Source: Neckera pumila
Taxonomy: Eukaryota > Streptophyta > Bryopsida > Hypnales > Neckeraceae
Reading direction: 5' to 3'
Assembly: GCA_963969595.1 (NCBI GenBank)
Contig: OZ018408.1
Location: 50,903,022-50,967,021, forward strand
DNA: 64,000 bases
The position numbers and the translations under genes are program-made. Shown here one piece after another: positions 10,574 through 22,453 of the stretch (the stretch's first letter is position 1; each line of letters begins with the position of its first letter). Below the pieces are notes generated by a model. It made no database searches. It had not been told where the DNA came from and saw only the letters and a list, made by a program, of their open reading frames with translations.

Positions 10574-13500
10574 AGTGTACATTAGTCATGAGTACGTTGC
10601 CTATAAATCTTGAGTCATTTGGAGCCAAAACGCAAAAGTTGTAGTCAAATAACAAATCAATGCGCAAGATGTGACGCAAAATAGGACAAGTGTTTCTTGC
10701 AATCACCCACAAATCAAAGCTCTCATATATGGTTTATGAAATTTTATTGTATTGTGTGGTTAATGAAGCCTCTATTTTATATAAGTAGACATATTAGATA
10801 ACTGAAAAGAACCGTTTGCATAAATTTGCAAAATCTCAATAGATTATACTTAAGAAAATTTACATTGTCGAGATCCAAGAAAATCCTACTTTAAAATGAA
10901 ATATGTAAAAATTGTTTAATAATCTATTATATATTGGAATTGCTATAATATATTTTGGTATTTGTTTGTTTTCTTGTTTACTTGAAATCACTACAGTAAT
11001 TCTTTGCAAAATCACAAGTTGCCTTTAATCCCTAAAGGTTCAAAGTCCTAAAATGACCTTTTTAGGATTTTGGGAAAAGTTCCTAACTTCCTATAATGCC
11101 AATTTTTATAATAATGTTAAACTTTGTTTGAAGGGGAAGAAATGTATTGGAGAATGTTATACAACTTCCATGGTACATTCCTTACATTCTTTGAAGGATT
11201 ATGTACAAAGTTGCCTTCATCACAAACTAAAGAAAATTGAAAGAAAAAATATAAAAAATAATAATGATTTTATAATAAAATAGTTAATTGTAGTAATAAT
11301 ATATCAAAATTTACATGGGGAGATTTGATTCCTTAAATATTGATTATTAAGCTAAAAAATGTGTGGATTTCTGTTTTGAAGGTAGTCATAGTACTTTGTA
11401 GAATTAAAAAAACATTTTGTGTCTATTATCTAATCCAATTTTGATAATTTTCAAAATGAAAACGATGAATTTAGTTTTAGTTAGTACTTGCAACAACATT
11501 GTCACATTGGGATTGAGATTTTTCAATTCCATATTGGAGTTGTTTGCAATTTATTTTTATATTTTATATATACTTGTTCATATTTAATGATTTTTTAAAG
11601 AATAGAAATAAGGATTTTACGGGGAATTTTTCTCCATGACTTTCCAATTTAATTTTACAAAACATTATGAAAACTTCAATTTTCTATCAATAATGCAAAA
11701 GTTTTAAGCCAAGAGAATTTAAAGTTTGTTGAGCTTGGTTAGGGACTTGCAAATTAATACTCTGTATTATTTTTCATACCAAAAAAAGATTAAAAATAAG
11801 ACAAGATCTTTTAGGAGATCGCACAAAGGAATCCTACGATATTTTAGGATGTTTTGAAAAGCACATTCATGGTTTAGAAGAGACACTTGAAGGTTTCAAG
11901 TAGACACACAAAGTATTGTAGAAGTCACCTATGATATTAGATGGATATATCTAATCTTATAAGAAGATTTAATTTTTTGCATTGCCGCAAACATCCACAC
12001 CAACATGTATAGTATGAGCCTAGTCCTATACACAAAACCTCCAAATTGAATATAGTGCGTGTACCATTCAACCGCTCTATTTCTTAATTTTGATTGTTTC
12101 ATGAAGACCAAGTGATGTGGAATTCAAATCAATTCTAGCTCAATCAAGTTCAAAAATTCCACATCGCTTGCTCAATGATCAAAATCAATAAATGAAGTAA
12201 TTTCAATGGTATATGCACTATTTCCGATTCTAGTTTTAGTGGAATGAAGGAATATGGTTTTGTCTTGTCTTAACATTTCAACAATTATAAGTGACCCTAG
12301 ACTCTTAGGATAGGTTGAAAACTTCTAACAAACACATTGAGGTGCTATATAGAGGTTTAAACATGATAGAATGCTAAAATTATTTTTTTTCACGTTTTTT
12401 CTTTTTTCATTAGAAATGATAATTTTAGTGTATTTTTGGTTAAATATAGGAATTCATGAATCCTTTTAGGATTTGAAATTTTTTAACTTTTGAAGTAGAA
12501 GTGAACCATCTCTTTTATTCCGTTTTAATCACTTTCATACAAATTCCTACCATCCTATTATAAGATACACTTTCAACTAGTACTTTCAAGCCATTGTTTG
12601 ATAAGGGTCATATAATTTATAATGCATCAAAATTCATTTGTGAAGAATTAGTGCCTTACACCTAATTTTTATTTTTGTCTCATTTTTTTAATTTTTTGAG
12701 GTAGTTAATGCCTTGAATTTTTTTGTAAGACAAAGATTTCTTCAATATACTTCGATAATTATTTTTGAAATGTACATATTTTTCTATTTGTAGTACCTAG
12801 GAAAATTACAAATTTAGTTTGTGAGCAATTTACAACTATGGAAAGTTGACCTTGTATTGCCTTGCTTTTTCACCCCTACAAAAGATTTGTATTTACTATG
12901 TACTCTAAAGAACAAAATTTAGAATAATATTTGGAATTTGAGACCTCAAATTATTTAGAATAGATTAAAAAATACAAAATTAACCTCTACAAAGGTGTAG
13001 ATAAATTATTACATACCTCAAATGAATGATAGGTATTAGAAGAAATTTGGACTTTGCGGAGGGCTACTGCAACTATAGTCAAATGTGCAATTACATAAAA
13101 AATAAAATAAAAAATAAAAATTTAAATAATAATAATAGTAATTCCCCCACTTCAAAACATTGTCAAGGTGTGTGCCACGTAGGATTGGGACTAATTTTTA
13201 ATTTTTTTTTCCAAATAAATAAATAAATAAATATTTTCTTTGGATTTGCACATCCGGCCGATTGTTAGATGGCCTTCCATAGGGCCCTGACTTTGTAATG
13301 GTTTTGCACTTTGTTCCCAATTATTTGTTTTTTTTGAAAATAAGGTGCGATAATATATTTAAAATATTATATTAGAAAGTATTCATATATATATAATTCT
13401 CCAAAATTTTGGCATATTTTTAGAATTATTATTAGTGAAACTTGTTCTACAACTAAGGTATATCCTTGTTCAGTGTAATTTTTGCCTATCTATTTTCAAA

Positions 13501-14014
13501 CCTTAATTTGTGAAGGCCTATCTTTCATGTGGAAATCATTTATTTGTAAGACAAAGATATCTGTTTATACTATTTTAAATTGCATTTTCCTACTTGCTTT
13601 TTTTTCATTTGCGTTTCTATTTGTCTTGTCTCTTGTATAATATTATATAGAATTTTAATGCCCAAAATGGGTCAAAAGGTAAAAAATTTTGGGACGCTTT
13701 TTTGAATCAAACCTGATTAGGTAGATTTTGAAAAAAATTCATTCACAAGGATGCCTTATATAGTATTTTTTTCTTCCTTTCATATTCCAAAAAATTGTTG
13801 GGACTTGAAAATTGAGTTAAATTCTCCATTTTGGCTCAGTCCAATTTGACCTCCAAGTTTCACTTCCTTGGCACCAAAACTCCCCCAAAGTATTGCCATG
13901 TAGGTGTTTTGAAGTAATGTAGGACTTGACACTTGTCGGGATGTAGTGTCAAACAACCTTAATAAAGATTCTGAAGTCTACATTTGGACAACCTTCCTAG
14001 GACCTCAAATGTCT
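10574..14014. other. Gene-free AT-rich stretch
   Basis: No gene is supported. 10677-10716 ends in GTGTTTCTTGCAATCACC, a terminus seen elsewhere (34171, 30544, 62037, 62726). At 11025 there is TTAATCCCTAAAGG, a lone piggyBac-like end with no clear partner. Short frames such as 11053-11283 and 13026-13226 have A/T-driven composition. Confidence 0.5.
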
Positions 14015-14018
14015 TTAA

Positions 14019-14948
14019 CTCCTAAAGGACTGGCATACGTTTTTTGGTTGTATAGAAATTTTGGATAGGTACGTGTGGCTAGAGTTTTCCATATTTTAGG
14101 ATGAAATTTTAATAGAAGGTGGGCACGAGGAATATCTTTTGTATGCACTAAATTTCATGACATTTGGAAATGTGAGTCAAAAGTTATAGCCTAATATGTT
14201 ACCTTTTTTTGTAACTGGGCAGTCCGGGTAGATTAAAAAAATCACTTTTTTTAAAGAAAATAAGTTGGAATTGATTTTCTAAAGTTATATAAACATAAAA
14301 AGCTTTGAATCATCCCATTTTGATCAATGAATCAAAAGTTATGAAGACTTTTAGTTTGCAGGCAGTTCTGGCATTTATACCTTTTTATTCTAAAATAAAC
14401 TTTGAAGTCCTTTATTTTACTCATTTTTCAATATTTTTTGAAAAAATTAAAATCATAAGATGTAGATTATTTATTACAACATTGCAACCATTGGGATTAG
14501 CATTTTTCAATTCCATAATTAAATTCTTGACAATCCAGTATTTTGAAACATTCTCTACTAGTATCTACTTACCATTTTTTTTCTATATGTTGTATAATTC
14601 CAAGTAAAGTGAAAATTTTCAAGCATGTAGACAACGTATCTAGGAAAAAGAATCCAAAGAAGCACCATCATTTTGAAAATTTTTTTCATCTAAAAGTGAG
14701 CTTGTGAAGTGCTGCTGCCCTGTTTTTTCGGAGGGCCAAAAAAATATTTCAATGAATTTGAATGCTTATATCTTGCAATCCACGCGGTGGAAATTTCTGA
14801 AATTTTTACCACATGTTCTCAAGTCAGCATACTACAAGATCCTATGGTTACATGTGTCAAAAAAGTTTAAAAAAAAATTGGATACTTGTACTAAAAATGA
14901 TAGTTTTTAAGCATTTTTGGTAAAAACATACTCATGGAACTTTAGGGG
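14019..14948 (+). mobile_element. piggyBac-like non-autonomous element, family A
   Basis: TTAA at 14015-14018 and 14949-14952. Termini CTCCTAAAGGACTGGCAT and GAACTTTAGGGG. It is the last repeat before the exchanger gene, leaving 545 bp between the element and the chosen ATG. Its right end could therefore border the promoter. Confidence 0.8.
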
Positions 14949-15497
14949 TTAAAAGTTAACCATGTCATGACGTGGTAGTCTTATAATGTCTGATGGGTTA
15001 CAAAGAATCCTTCTTTATAAGAAAGAAGGGCATATGTTCAACCTTAAAATTTTGTGTAAAAAGGGGAGGCTGAGTATAGTAGTTTGACCTCCAATGAGTT
15101 CTCTTGTTTGTTTTGCTTTCAACCAAATGATTTGCACGGAAAGGATGATTTCCACGGTTACCAGCCCAGCGTTCCAAGGTTTGGGTCCATTGCCCGCATG
15201 ATTTTCAGATCCACCGCCCGTTGTCAGTTACTTGCGACCAAAGAAACGGCAGCACGTTTTACCGACCCCCTATCCCATTTCCTACCGCCCAAACTACCTA
15301 CCATTCCTCTTACCTGCCTATCACCCAACGAACGCGGTACGTTGCGCCAGGCGCTTCACGAGCCTGCGGCGGAGTCCTCGGTCCCTACGCCCCTCGTCAC
15401 CTTGTCGTCGTCTTCGACTCTGCATCCCGCTCTGGTTGTTTCCAAATTTCTCCCTTGCACTTGCACTGAATTCGCCACCACCGCGCATGCACGCACG

Positions 15498-18400
15498 ATG
15501 GGGAGTCTAGACTCCAGGTCGCGAGGAGGCGTCAGGAGCTTGCTGGCTGTAGCGGCGTTGCTCTTGTTGCTGGGCTTGCAAGCGCGAGGGGAAACGCCGT
15601 CGGACGGGAACAATGTTGGCAAGATTGAGTCCGTGGTGGACCGGCAGGAACTCCAACTGCAGCAGCAGCAGCAGCCGTGGTTGGTTGCGGTGGGTCGCGT
15701 GTTCGGGAAGTGGGGCATGCGCGCGGGGAAGGAGTGCGAGGAGCACTACGGGATCATGCCGTGCTCCGTGAGTCTGGGCGGAAACGCGGCGCTGCTGGTG
15801 ATCTATGGATATATGCTGCTGAAAGCGGCGCAGCTGCTGTCGGACGGGAGCGAGCTGCTGTTGACGGTCATGAATCCCGGGGTTATCGGGGGACTCGTGT
15901 TGCCCATCCTCGGCGCCTTCCCCGACGCTTTGCTCATCCTTGGTACGCACAGATTTCTGGGGTTTGGACGCATTGTTGTTGCGTGTGCTTTTCTCTAGAT
16001 CGTGCGTCATCCTCACTCACGACGTCGTGGAATTCTAGTTCGTGTGGAGTCGTCACGGCTGTGGTCAGTTTCGGAGTTTCCGAGGATCTAGATTTGGAGA
16101 AGTCGACGCTTTTAAATAGTTTTCTGGTATCTTTGCGAATTGTCACGGCGATCCTTTTTGAATTTTTGGGTGCGAATTGTCGACTGTAGAGTACGAACTT
16201 CAGGGGCACACAGGCTTTGGAGAGGGGTTGCTAGACAGTCTGAGGAGATTCTGGGGTTTTGGTTTCAGTTGTGTTCGAAAGGTTTTGTTTTTTCTTTGAC
16301 GTGGATTCAACACCTGTGGGATTGTCACTGGTTGTTCGAATTGTGGTATGAAATCACTTAATTTTTAGTTTGATGAACGCAATATTCATTTCAGAATTCT
16401 AGCTATTTTTGGTGTAAGCAGATCGGATCTAGATCTTTAGGACTACTTACTTTTTACAGATATGGTCTGACAGTTTCTTCAGTGACTCTGCCTGCAATCA
16501 CGCGGGGTCGTCAATGACTGGGGTTCTGGGCTTCATTTGACCTTCAAGATTTTAGAGGCTAGTTTTGGAGGAAGGGTTTGTGAGGATGCCATGCAGTACG
16601 TAAAATTTGTACATGAATAACATGCATTTGATATTTGGCTTTCTGTCGGTGATTTATGGATCTTCAATGAGGACACCGTATACCGTGGGTGGGTGTTCAA
16701 TTGTAGTGGGCGAGACAAAATCAATTTGGCCGACAACAATTATATCCTACGAGGGTGTAGGCTACACTTTTCTCTCTACTTAGTCGAGGTTCAGAACGAA
16801 GTTGAATGCTCTATCTGTTAGCAAATCACAGGCGTGAGATTATGACTAGGCCTGTCACCAATCCATGAATTTCTAAATACCGGTAGGTGGATACAGGGTG
16901 GATGGTTGGTACAATGATGAATCTGCTCGAAATAATGTGGAGTGACCCACACTAGGGGTTGTCCTCTTTGTGTAGGTTCCGAAAGCGTTGCATTAAATAT
17001 ATGGATGGAGCCAGCTGTACCTATTGCGGTCCTTAGTATATGTTGTGTTTGGTGTACTAAATTGTGTCCCTGGCGGCGTCGACTCATTCCGTTGTGTGTA
17101 GCTTTGAAAATGGAAATTCATGCTCATGGAAGATGGAATGATCAATTGCAGTGTCGGGATTGGGAGCGAGTGCGGCGGATGCCCAGCAGGAAGTGTTGGT
17201 GGGAATGGGGTTGGTGGCAGGGTCGTCCGTCATGCTGCTCACGGCGCTGTGGGGAGCGTGCCTTATTGTTGGCCGTTGTGACCTGGAGTCTCATCCCACC
17301 AACGGCAAGCTGGTGGCCAAGGATCGCAGTTTGACCAAAGGGTTTGATCTTATAGGTCAGTCCCATCTTACACCTTGGTCTCATTAATAAGATTACTGCA
17401 CTTGCTCAAGCTTAGTAGTTGTAATAAATTTTCAGTTCTGGGGCTATTCGATTATTTCAGGGAACTGTTTCAATCATAGTCTCCTACATGTGAATTTTAG
17501 GACACAGTGATTTGTTTTAGTGGCAGGACTGACATTTGAGCTGGTGGGAACAGGGACGGGAGTCACCAATGATCAACAAACGAAGTGGGCATCGTGGATT
17601 ATGATGTCCACACTTCTACCCTTTTTCGTGGCACAAATTCCTCGACTATTTGGTTTGAACCCTCAAGGGCATTTTTTCATTGTCACCGCTGCCGTTATTT
17701 CATTTCTCGGCTTAATCGCCTACTGCACTTATCAGGTCGGTTACCATTTGTGAGAGAGTGATTTGCGAGCTTGATGGCCTAGATAACGCCAAAGTCGAAA
17801 AGAATCTTACAATATAGTATTAACAGTGATCCTATGCTACTTGAAAAATATCTTTCTGCAGGAAAATAGGCTTTACTTCATTCTATAATGTGTACGATGT
17901 CTGAATCTATCCTTTTGGATTGACGTCAATTTCGTAAAGTTGGCGGTATCCATTAATTCGGCGCGGTTAAGGCCGCACGGCCTGAAACCAAATTCTACAA
18001 CTGGCCGAATTTGTGGCCTGAAATTAGACCTGAAATGAGACTTTGTGAAGATATATGTCACAATATTTGGTTTGTGGAATATCGCCAATTTAACGAAATT
18101 GACGTTGATTGAACTAAGTGCGTAGAGTGAGGAGAAGGATTATGGGTTCTGATCCTTGTTCTGACCTATCCAGTGAAGCTCGGCATTGTGGACAAAGTAA
18201 CATGAAATAAAGCTTTTGTTGCTGCACTTTTGTCTCATTTGGGTGCGATTGGGTGTGGATGGTATGCAGCTTGTGGCCCCTTGGATTCAGGAAAGGAGGA
18301 TAATCTGGGCCAAGCACAGATACAGGAGAAATCACGCTCTTCACAGGGTGTCTGATCTTACCAATGAACAGCAGTGGGGCAGTCTTTTCACTGCCAAGGG

Positions 18401-20774
18401 CGATCCCGACGAGGAGGTGCTGAAGAAGTAAGCACTGGTTCTTGAAATTATATTCGTTCAGATTTACGTCCAATGGTCATACTCATTTCATTGGGGAATT
18501 CCACGAAATCGGGGCATTTGGGAAAGGCTTCAACTAGTAACCAGAGCTGTCTCAGATGACTATAGAACTCGAGCAGTTTGAGACATTGATCTGAAATCTC
18601 ATATGTTTCGTAAATTTTAGAGCTTTGAGGGATCAGTTGGGCAACTGAAAATCCGTAAAATTGGCGCGATTCTGGTCTCCACCAACTGGGATATTCATCT
18701 GCACACGGGACAAAAGACTCGCCCTGTAAAGTGCCAAAGTTGTGGAATCCCTCTAATTGAACGAAATTGACTTTAAACCTACCTGATCACTCGAAAGTCC
18801 AGATTTGCAACACTTGAATGTCACATTCGACACCCTGAAATAACGATTTTTTTCCCCCTACTGAAGGATAGAGCTGAGCAATTTCGTTTATGTTTGGACG
18901 TGTAGGTTATTTAGTCATTTTGACGAAGACAAGAATGGGTTTCTGACGGAGGCTGAGCTGAAGGGCCTCCTGCTGGGCTTGGGAATCAAGCGCCATGACG
19001 GGGAAGTCGCCGACGTGGATGAAATCGACCGCTGGATGGAGGAGTTCGATGTGGAGGAGCGGGATAAACGGATTTCGTGGCGAGAGTTTCTGCACGGAAT
19101 CAAGAAATGGATGAAAATGTCCCTTGGCAGTTTTAAGCGGAGGAGGTCGGGAAACAGCGCCGCCTCCTCCGAACACCACGATTGGGATTTTGAGGCCCAG
19201 GTGAAGGTACGCTCTTTGGGTGTGGGGACCAGGGTCATTCCTTCTCATGATTTCGCTGTTTTGCTTTGCTTAGCTTTGCTTTGCTTTGGGAACTCGTACT
19301 TGACTTATTCTTCACTTACATCACTTTCACAAGGGTTTGTCCACCCCTATTCATTAGATTCGGTCCTATTGAAACAAGGTTAGCACGGTCCCTGCTTCGA
19401 ACGAATTTAAGGATAACTCGAGAAAATCACTGAAACATGTAAACATGTTAGAATTGTAGAATTTATTGAAATTGGCATGCACAGAAAAGGCTGAGTTTTG
19501 AGGAACTGGAGTTTCTTGTCACCAAGTTGATAATTGGGGCCTATTTGAACCTCATATCTATCCTAGGGTTCAACTGGTGCCCCTGAAAAACTATCAAAGC
19601 TTGTAAAGTCCTAGTTGCTAAAGCTCTATGCACTTAAAAGTACTGATTAATTCAGAGTTTTATCAGTTGAATGTCACATTTCTGGTGCTCTGAAGTCCGC
19701 CATTTTAGTGGGTATGACTGTAGTAGCACATGTAGCTCATCAGGGCATGTGAGAATGAAATTGCCATGACAGATAGGGAACGTAGACTTCTGTTGAAAAC
19801 TCGATCTCAGGGTTTTGGAACTAGTTTTTGCGATTTTCCACATCCGGTGCTCTTGAGCTATCATACCATCTATCAGATGCAATTGAAATTGTTCAAACAA
19901 ATGCCTGAAATTGGAATGATCAATGCGACCTGGGCTGGGTAGAATGCAAAGTTGGATATAGCGACGCTAGAGGAAGAGGCGAACGACGACGAAGACGATG
20001 AGAACAAATCGCCGCCGTCGCGAGCGCAGCTGATCTTCCTAGCCGTGTGCTACATGGTTGCCGGCGCCGCAGTGGCCGCTATCTTCGCGGACCCTTTGGT
20101 GGACGCCATCGGCGGCTTTTCCAAAGCGTCCGGCATTTCGCCCTTCTTCATCTCGTTCATCGCCACGCCGCTGGCCACCAACTCCAGCGAAGCCATCTCT
20201 TCGCTCATCTTCGCCAAGAGGAAGCGCAAGAAAAACATCTCCATGACGTACTCGCAGGTACTCATGTTCACCACTGGGCCATCCCTTTCTTTTTAGGGTT
20301 CAGGGTTTATGGTTTAGGGGAAGGAACTAATATCTGGTATGCTTGGCTATGGTTGTGTTGGTGAAATTTGGCAAAGAAACGATGGCTTTCCTCTCATGGG
20401 TTGTTGTGGTGAAATTTGGCGAAGGAACGACGTGCTTTGTTCTCAATGGGTGGTTGTGGTGAAGTTTGGCAAAGGAACGAATAGGAGGTTGATATCTGAT
20501 GTGCTCTGTGGTTGTGGTGGTGCAGATTTATGGGGCTGTGACCATGAATAACACCATGTGCCTAGGCATTTTCCTGGCCATTGTGTACTTCCGGGGGCTT
20601 TTGTGGGACTTTTCCGCCGAGATTTCCGTGATTTTCTTCGCGACTTTGATAATGGGTTCCGTGGCCGCGGTGCGCACCACGTTCCCTCTGTGGATGGCTT
20701 TCATTGGCTTGGCTCTGTACCCGGCGTCCATCGGCTTGGTGGCCTTCTTGGATTACGTCTGTGGATGGCATTAG
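15498..20774 (+). CDS. NCL: Sodium/calcium exchanger family protein with EF-hands (NCL-type)
   Basis: Seven exons join in frame to 625 codons: 15498-15942, 17152-17355, 17521-17735, 18270-18427, 18906-19206, 19952-20257 and 20526-20774 (stop TAG). All introns are GT-AG. The family is a CaCA-type antiporter that exports cytosolic Ca2+ (or Na+) across a membrane, with Ca2+-sensing EF-hands in the central loop. The N-terminus has a signal-like segment (about residues 14-28) and a glutamine run (53-59). The first alpha repeat is about 139-183 (GAFPDALLILVSGLG). The EF-hand region is 341-402, the acidic stretch 448-458, and the second alpha repeat holds PLATNSSEA (514-522). The first EF loop (DEDKNGFLTEAE, 347-358) is canonical; the second (389-401) lacks the usual spacing and glycine. 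The frame stays open 138 codons upstream of the ATG, so a longer form is possible, but the signal-like sequence and family length favour 15498. Exons are GC-rich and introns are not. Confidence 0.92.
15943..17151 (+). other. Intron 1 of the exchanger gene (1.2 kb)
   Basis: GT at 15943 and AG at 17150-17151. It splits the first alpha repeat after codon position 1 of Val149. Composition is intermediate and no nested gene is seen; frames inside it on both strands are not supported. Confidence 0.85.
17922..18105. mobile_element. Intronic MITE (ACGTCAATTTCGTTAAATTGG family), copy 1
   Basis: Lies inside intron 3 of the exchanger gene. Termini TGACGTCAATTTCGTAAAG and the complement of ACGTCAATTTCGTTAAATTG, with TIR arms of about 30 bp. 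The interior is the reverse complement of the copy at 21562-21735 (shared GCGGTT...CCGCAC, CAGGCC and GACATATATCTT-type blocks). Confidence 0.8.
18645..18776. mobile_element. Probable eroded copy of the intronic MITE family
   Basis: In intron 4. The left part has CCGTAAAATTGGCGCGATT and the right part AATTGAACGAAATTGAC, both resembling the TIR of the 17922 and 21562 copies. The interior has diverged. Confidence 0.4.
20345..20480. repeat. 48-50-bp tandem repeat in intron 6 of the exchanger gene
   Basis: GTGAAATTTGGC recurs at 20361, 20409 and (as GTGAAGTTTGGC) 20459, followed each time by AAAGrAACGA-like sequence. It ends 45 bp before the exon 7 acceptor. Confidence 0.8.
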
Positions 20775-22453
20775 TTTAGTGGACCTAGAGTGCTCAGCGT
20801 TTTGCTTGTTTTGGAATTGTGAGCAACCGTAGATTCGATGCTTGGTTGTGGATGGGTTGTTTGGCTGACTTGCCTCGAAGATGCACCATGTGGGCTCTCA
20901 ATTACAGTCGCCAAGTTTCGCCTTCACTGCCTCAGTTACATGTACATGTTCTGAAGAAACTGTAATTTTGAGAAAGTGATGATTCAATCAAGTTGCTCCC
21001 CGTCTCTTGCATTTCACTCAATTCCTCAATAATTATGCAAGTTTTAGCAATGATGTATGCGCTCTTAAGAAATTTAGGAAATTAGGTCACCATAATGGAT
21101 CACTCCAATCCAAGGCATGAAGTCATGTCTCTGTCCTTTATTCAAGTGTCTCCCCTTTCTTTCCATCTTGTTTTTTTTTATTAGTTTGTGATGGCTGGCC
21201 AGAGAAGCATCATGGATATCTCTCGAACAGACAGATTACTGATACTAACATACATTACTATAGTTTGTCGGTGATCTTTTTCTTTTTTTGGCGTACATTG
21301 AATTTTATTCCGACGGCGAAAAGTAAAGTACAGACCGGACCACCGCCTGGAAGGTGTTGTCGGTGAACTTTGTTGGCTTTGGCTTTTGTTCCAGTGTCAG
21401 GAGTTGTTGAATCATTATGTCCCAGTATTTTGTGTGGCAACCTTCTCTGCTGAAAATGTTGATCCCCGAATTTGCAAACGCAATACATACGGCATTGATA
21501 TCACACAGCTGAGATTACCCTTCATTGCAAACAGATGTTCAAGGAGATTCAAGTACCGATAACGTCAATTTCGTTAAATTGGCTATGTTCCACGAACCAA
21601 AAATTGTGACATATATCTTGACAAAGGTCTAGTTTCAGGCCACAAACGAGGAAGTGTATGGATTTTGGTTTCTGGCAGTGCGGTCTCAACCGCGCCAAAG
21701 TAATGGAATATCGCCAACTTAACGAAATTGAGGTTTGATATCCTTCACTGAATTAATTGATGACATTTCCCTTGGAAAGGTAGACAAGAAGTACAAGTCT
21801 TGCTTTCATTACCAACCAGCTTCATTTCCCGGAGGTGAAGAACATTACATTGCCAACGAGAAAACTTAACGAGTCCATAATTTGTTGCACAAACATTAAG
21901 GGCAGAGAAAATCCACACCCGCACACACTTGCATCAATACCGGTATATCAAACTCAAATACATCAAACAAGCACACATTTCTATTTGACTCTCTCACTAG
22001 AATCCCTGAAGAAGATGTTCTGAAATGCAAAGGATGAAAAGCAATAGTTAAACGATGTTATGAATGATAGCAAGTCCTAGTAAGAGAAAATACATGGGAT
22101 TGACATGCATTCCATCCGTAAGATTGTCCAGCGACAATCACTTGAACAGCAATATAAAAAATGAAATCCTTTGTTCATAGAAAGTCTGAGACATAGTCAT
22201 GTAATGGGACCATCCACATTCTACTGGCTGTGCCATTATTAAAATCTACAATCAACCGTAATGCCACGCCACGAGAGTGATGTGTCAAACAGCTGAGCTG
22301 GCATCGATCCAGTGAGACTGGGGATCCAGTAAGGGGAACAAAGGAGTGTCTATTGATGACAATCGTATGGAGCTCACTGTAAACAGTTGGTTGCTAATGA
22401 AAATGGAGCTCTGAAAACACTACAGAAAGACAACCAACTTAATTTAATGCTTT
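20775..22453. other. Convergent intergenic spacer
   Basis: 1.7 kb between the two stop codons. It must hold both 3' UTRs, plus the MITE at 21562-21735. No gene seen; the 76-codon frame at 21258-21488 (-) has no recognisable product. Confidence 0.6.
21562..21735. mobile_element. MITE (ACGTCAATTTCGTTAAATTGG family), copy 2
   Basis: 174 bp in the spacer between the two convergent genes. Left ACGTCAATTTCGTTAAATTG, right complement ending CTTAACGAAATTGAGGT. Opposite orientation to the intron 3 copy. Confidence 0.8.

Noticed and set aside
11025..12480. Possible large piggyBac-like element starting TTAATCCCTAAAGG
   Set aside because: No convincing matching right end; the nearest candidate (about 12468, TCCTTTTAGGATTTGAA) matches poorly.
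15507..16016. 169-codon minus-strand frame opposite exchanger exon 1
   Set aside because: Shadow of a GC-rich exon; the plus-strand reading joins correctly across seven exons.
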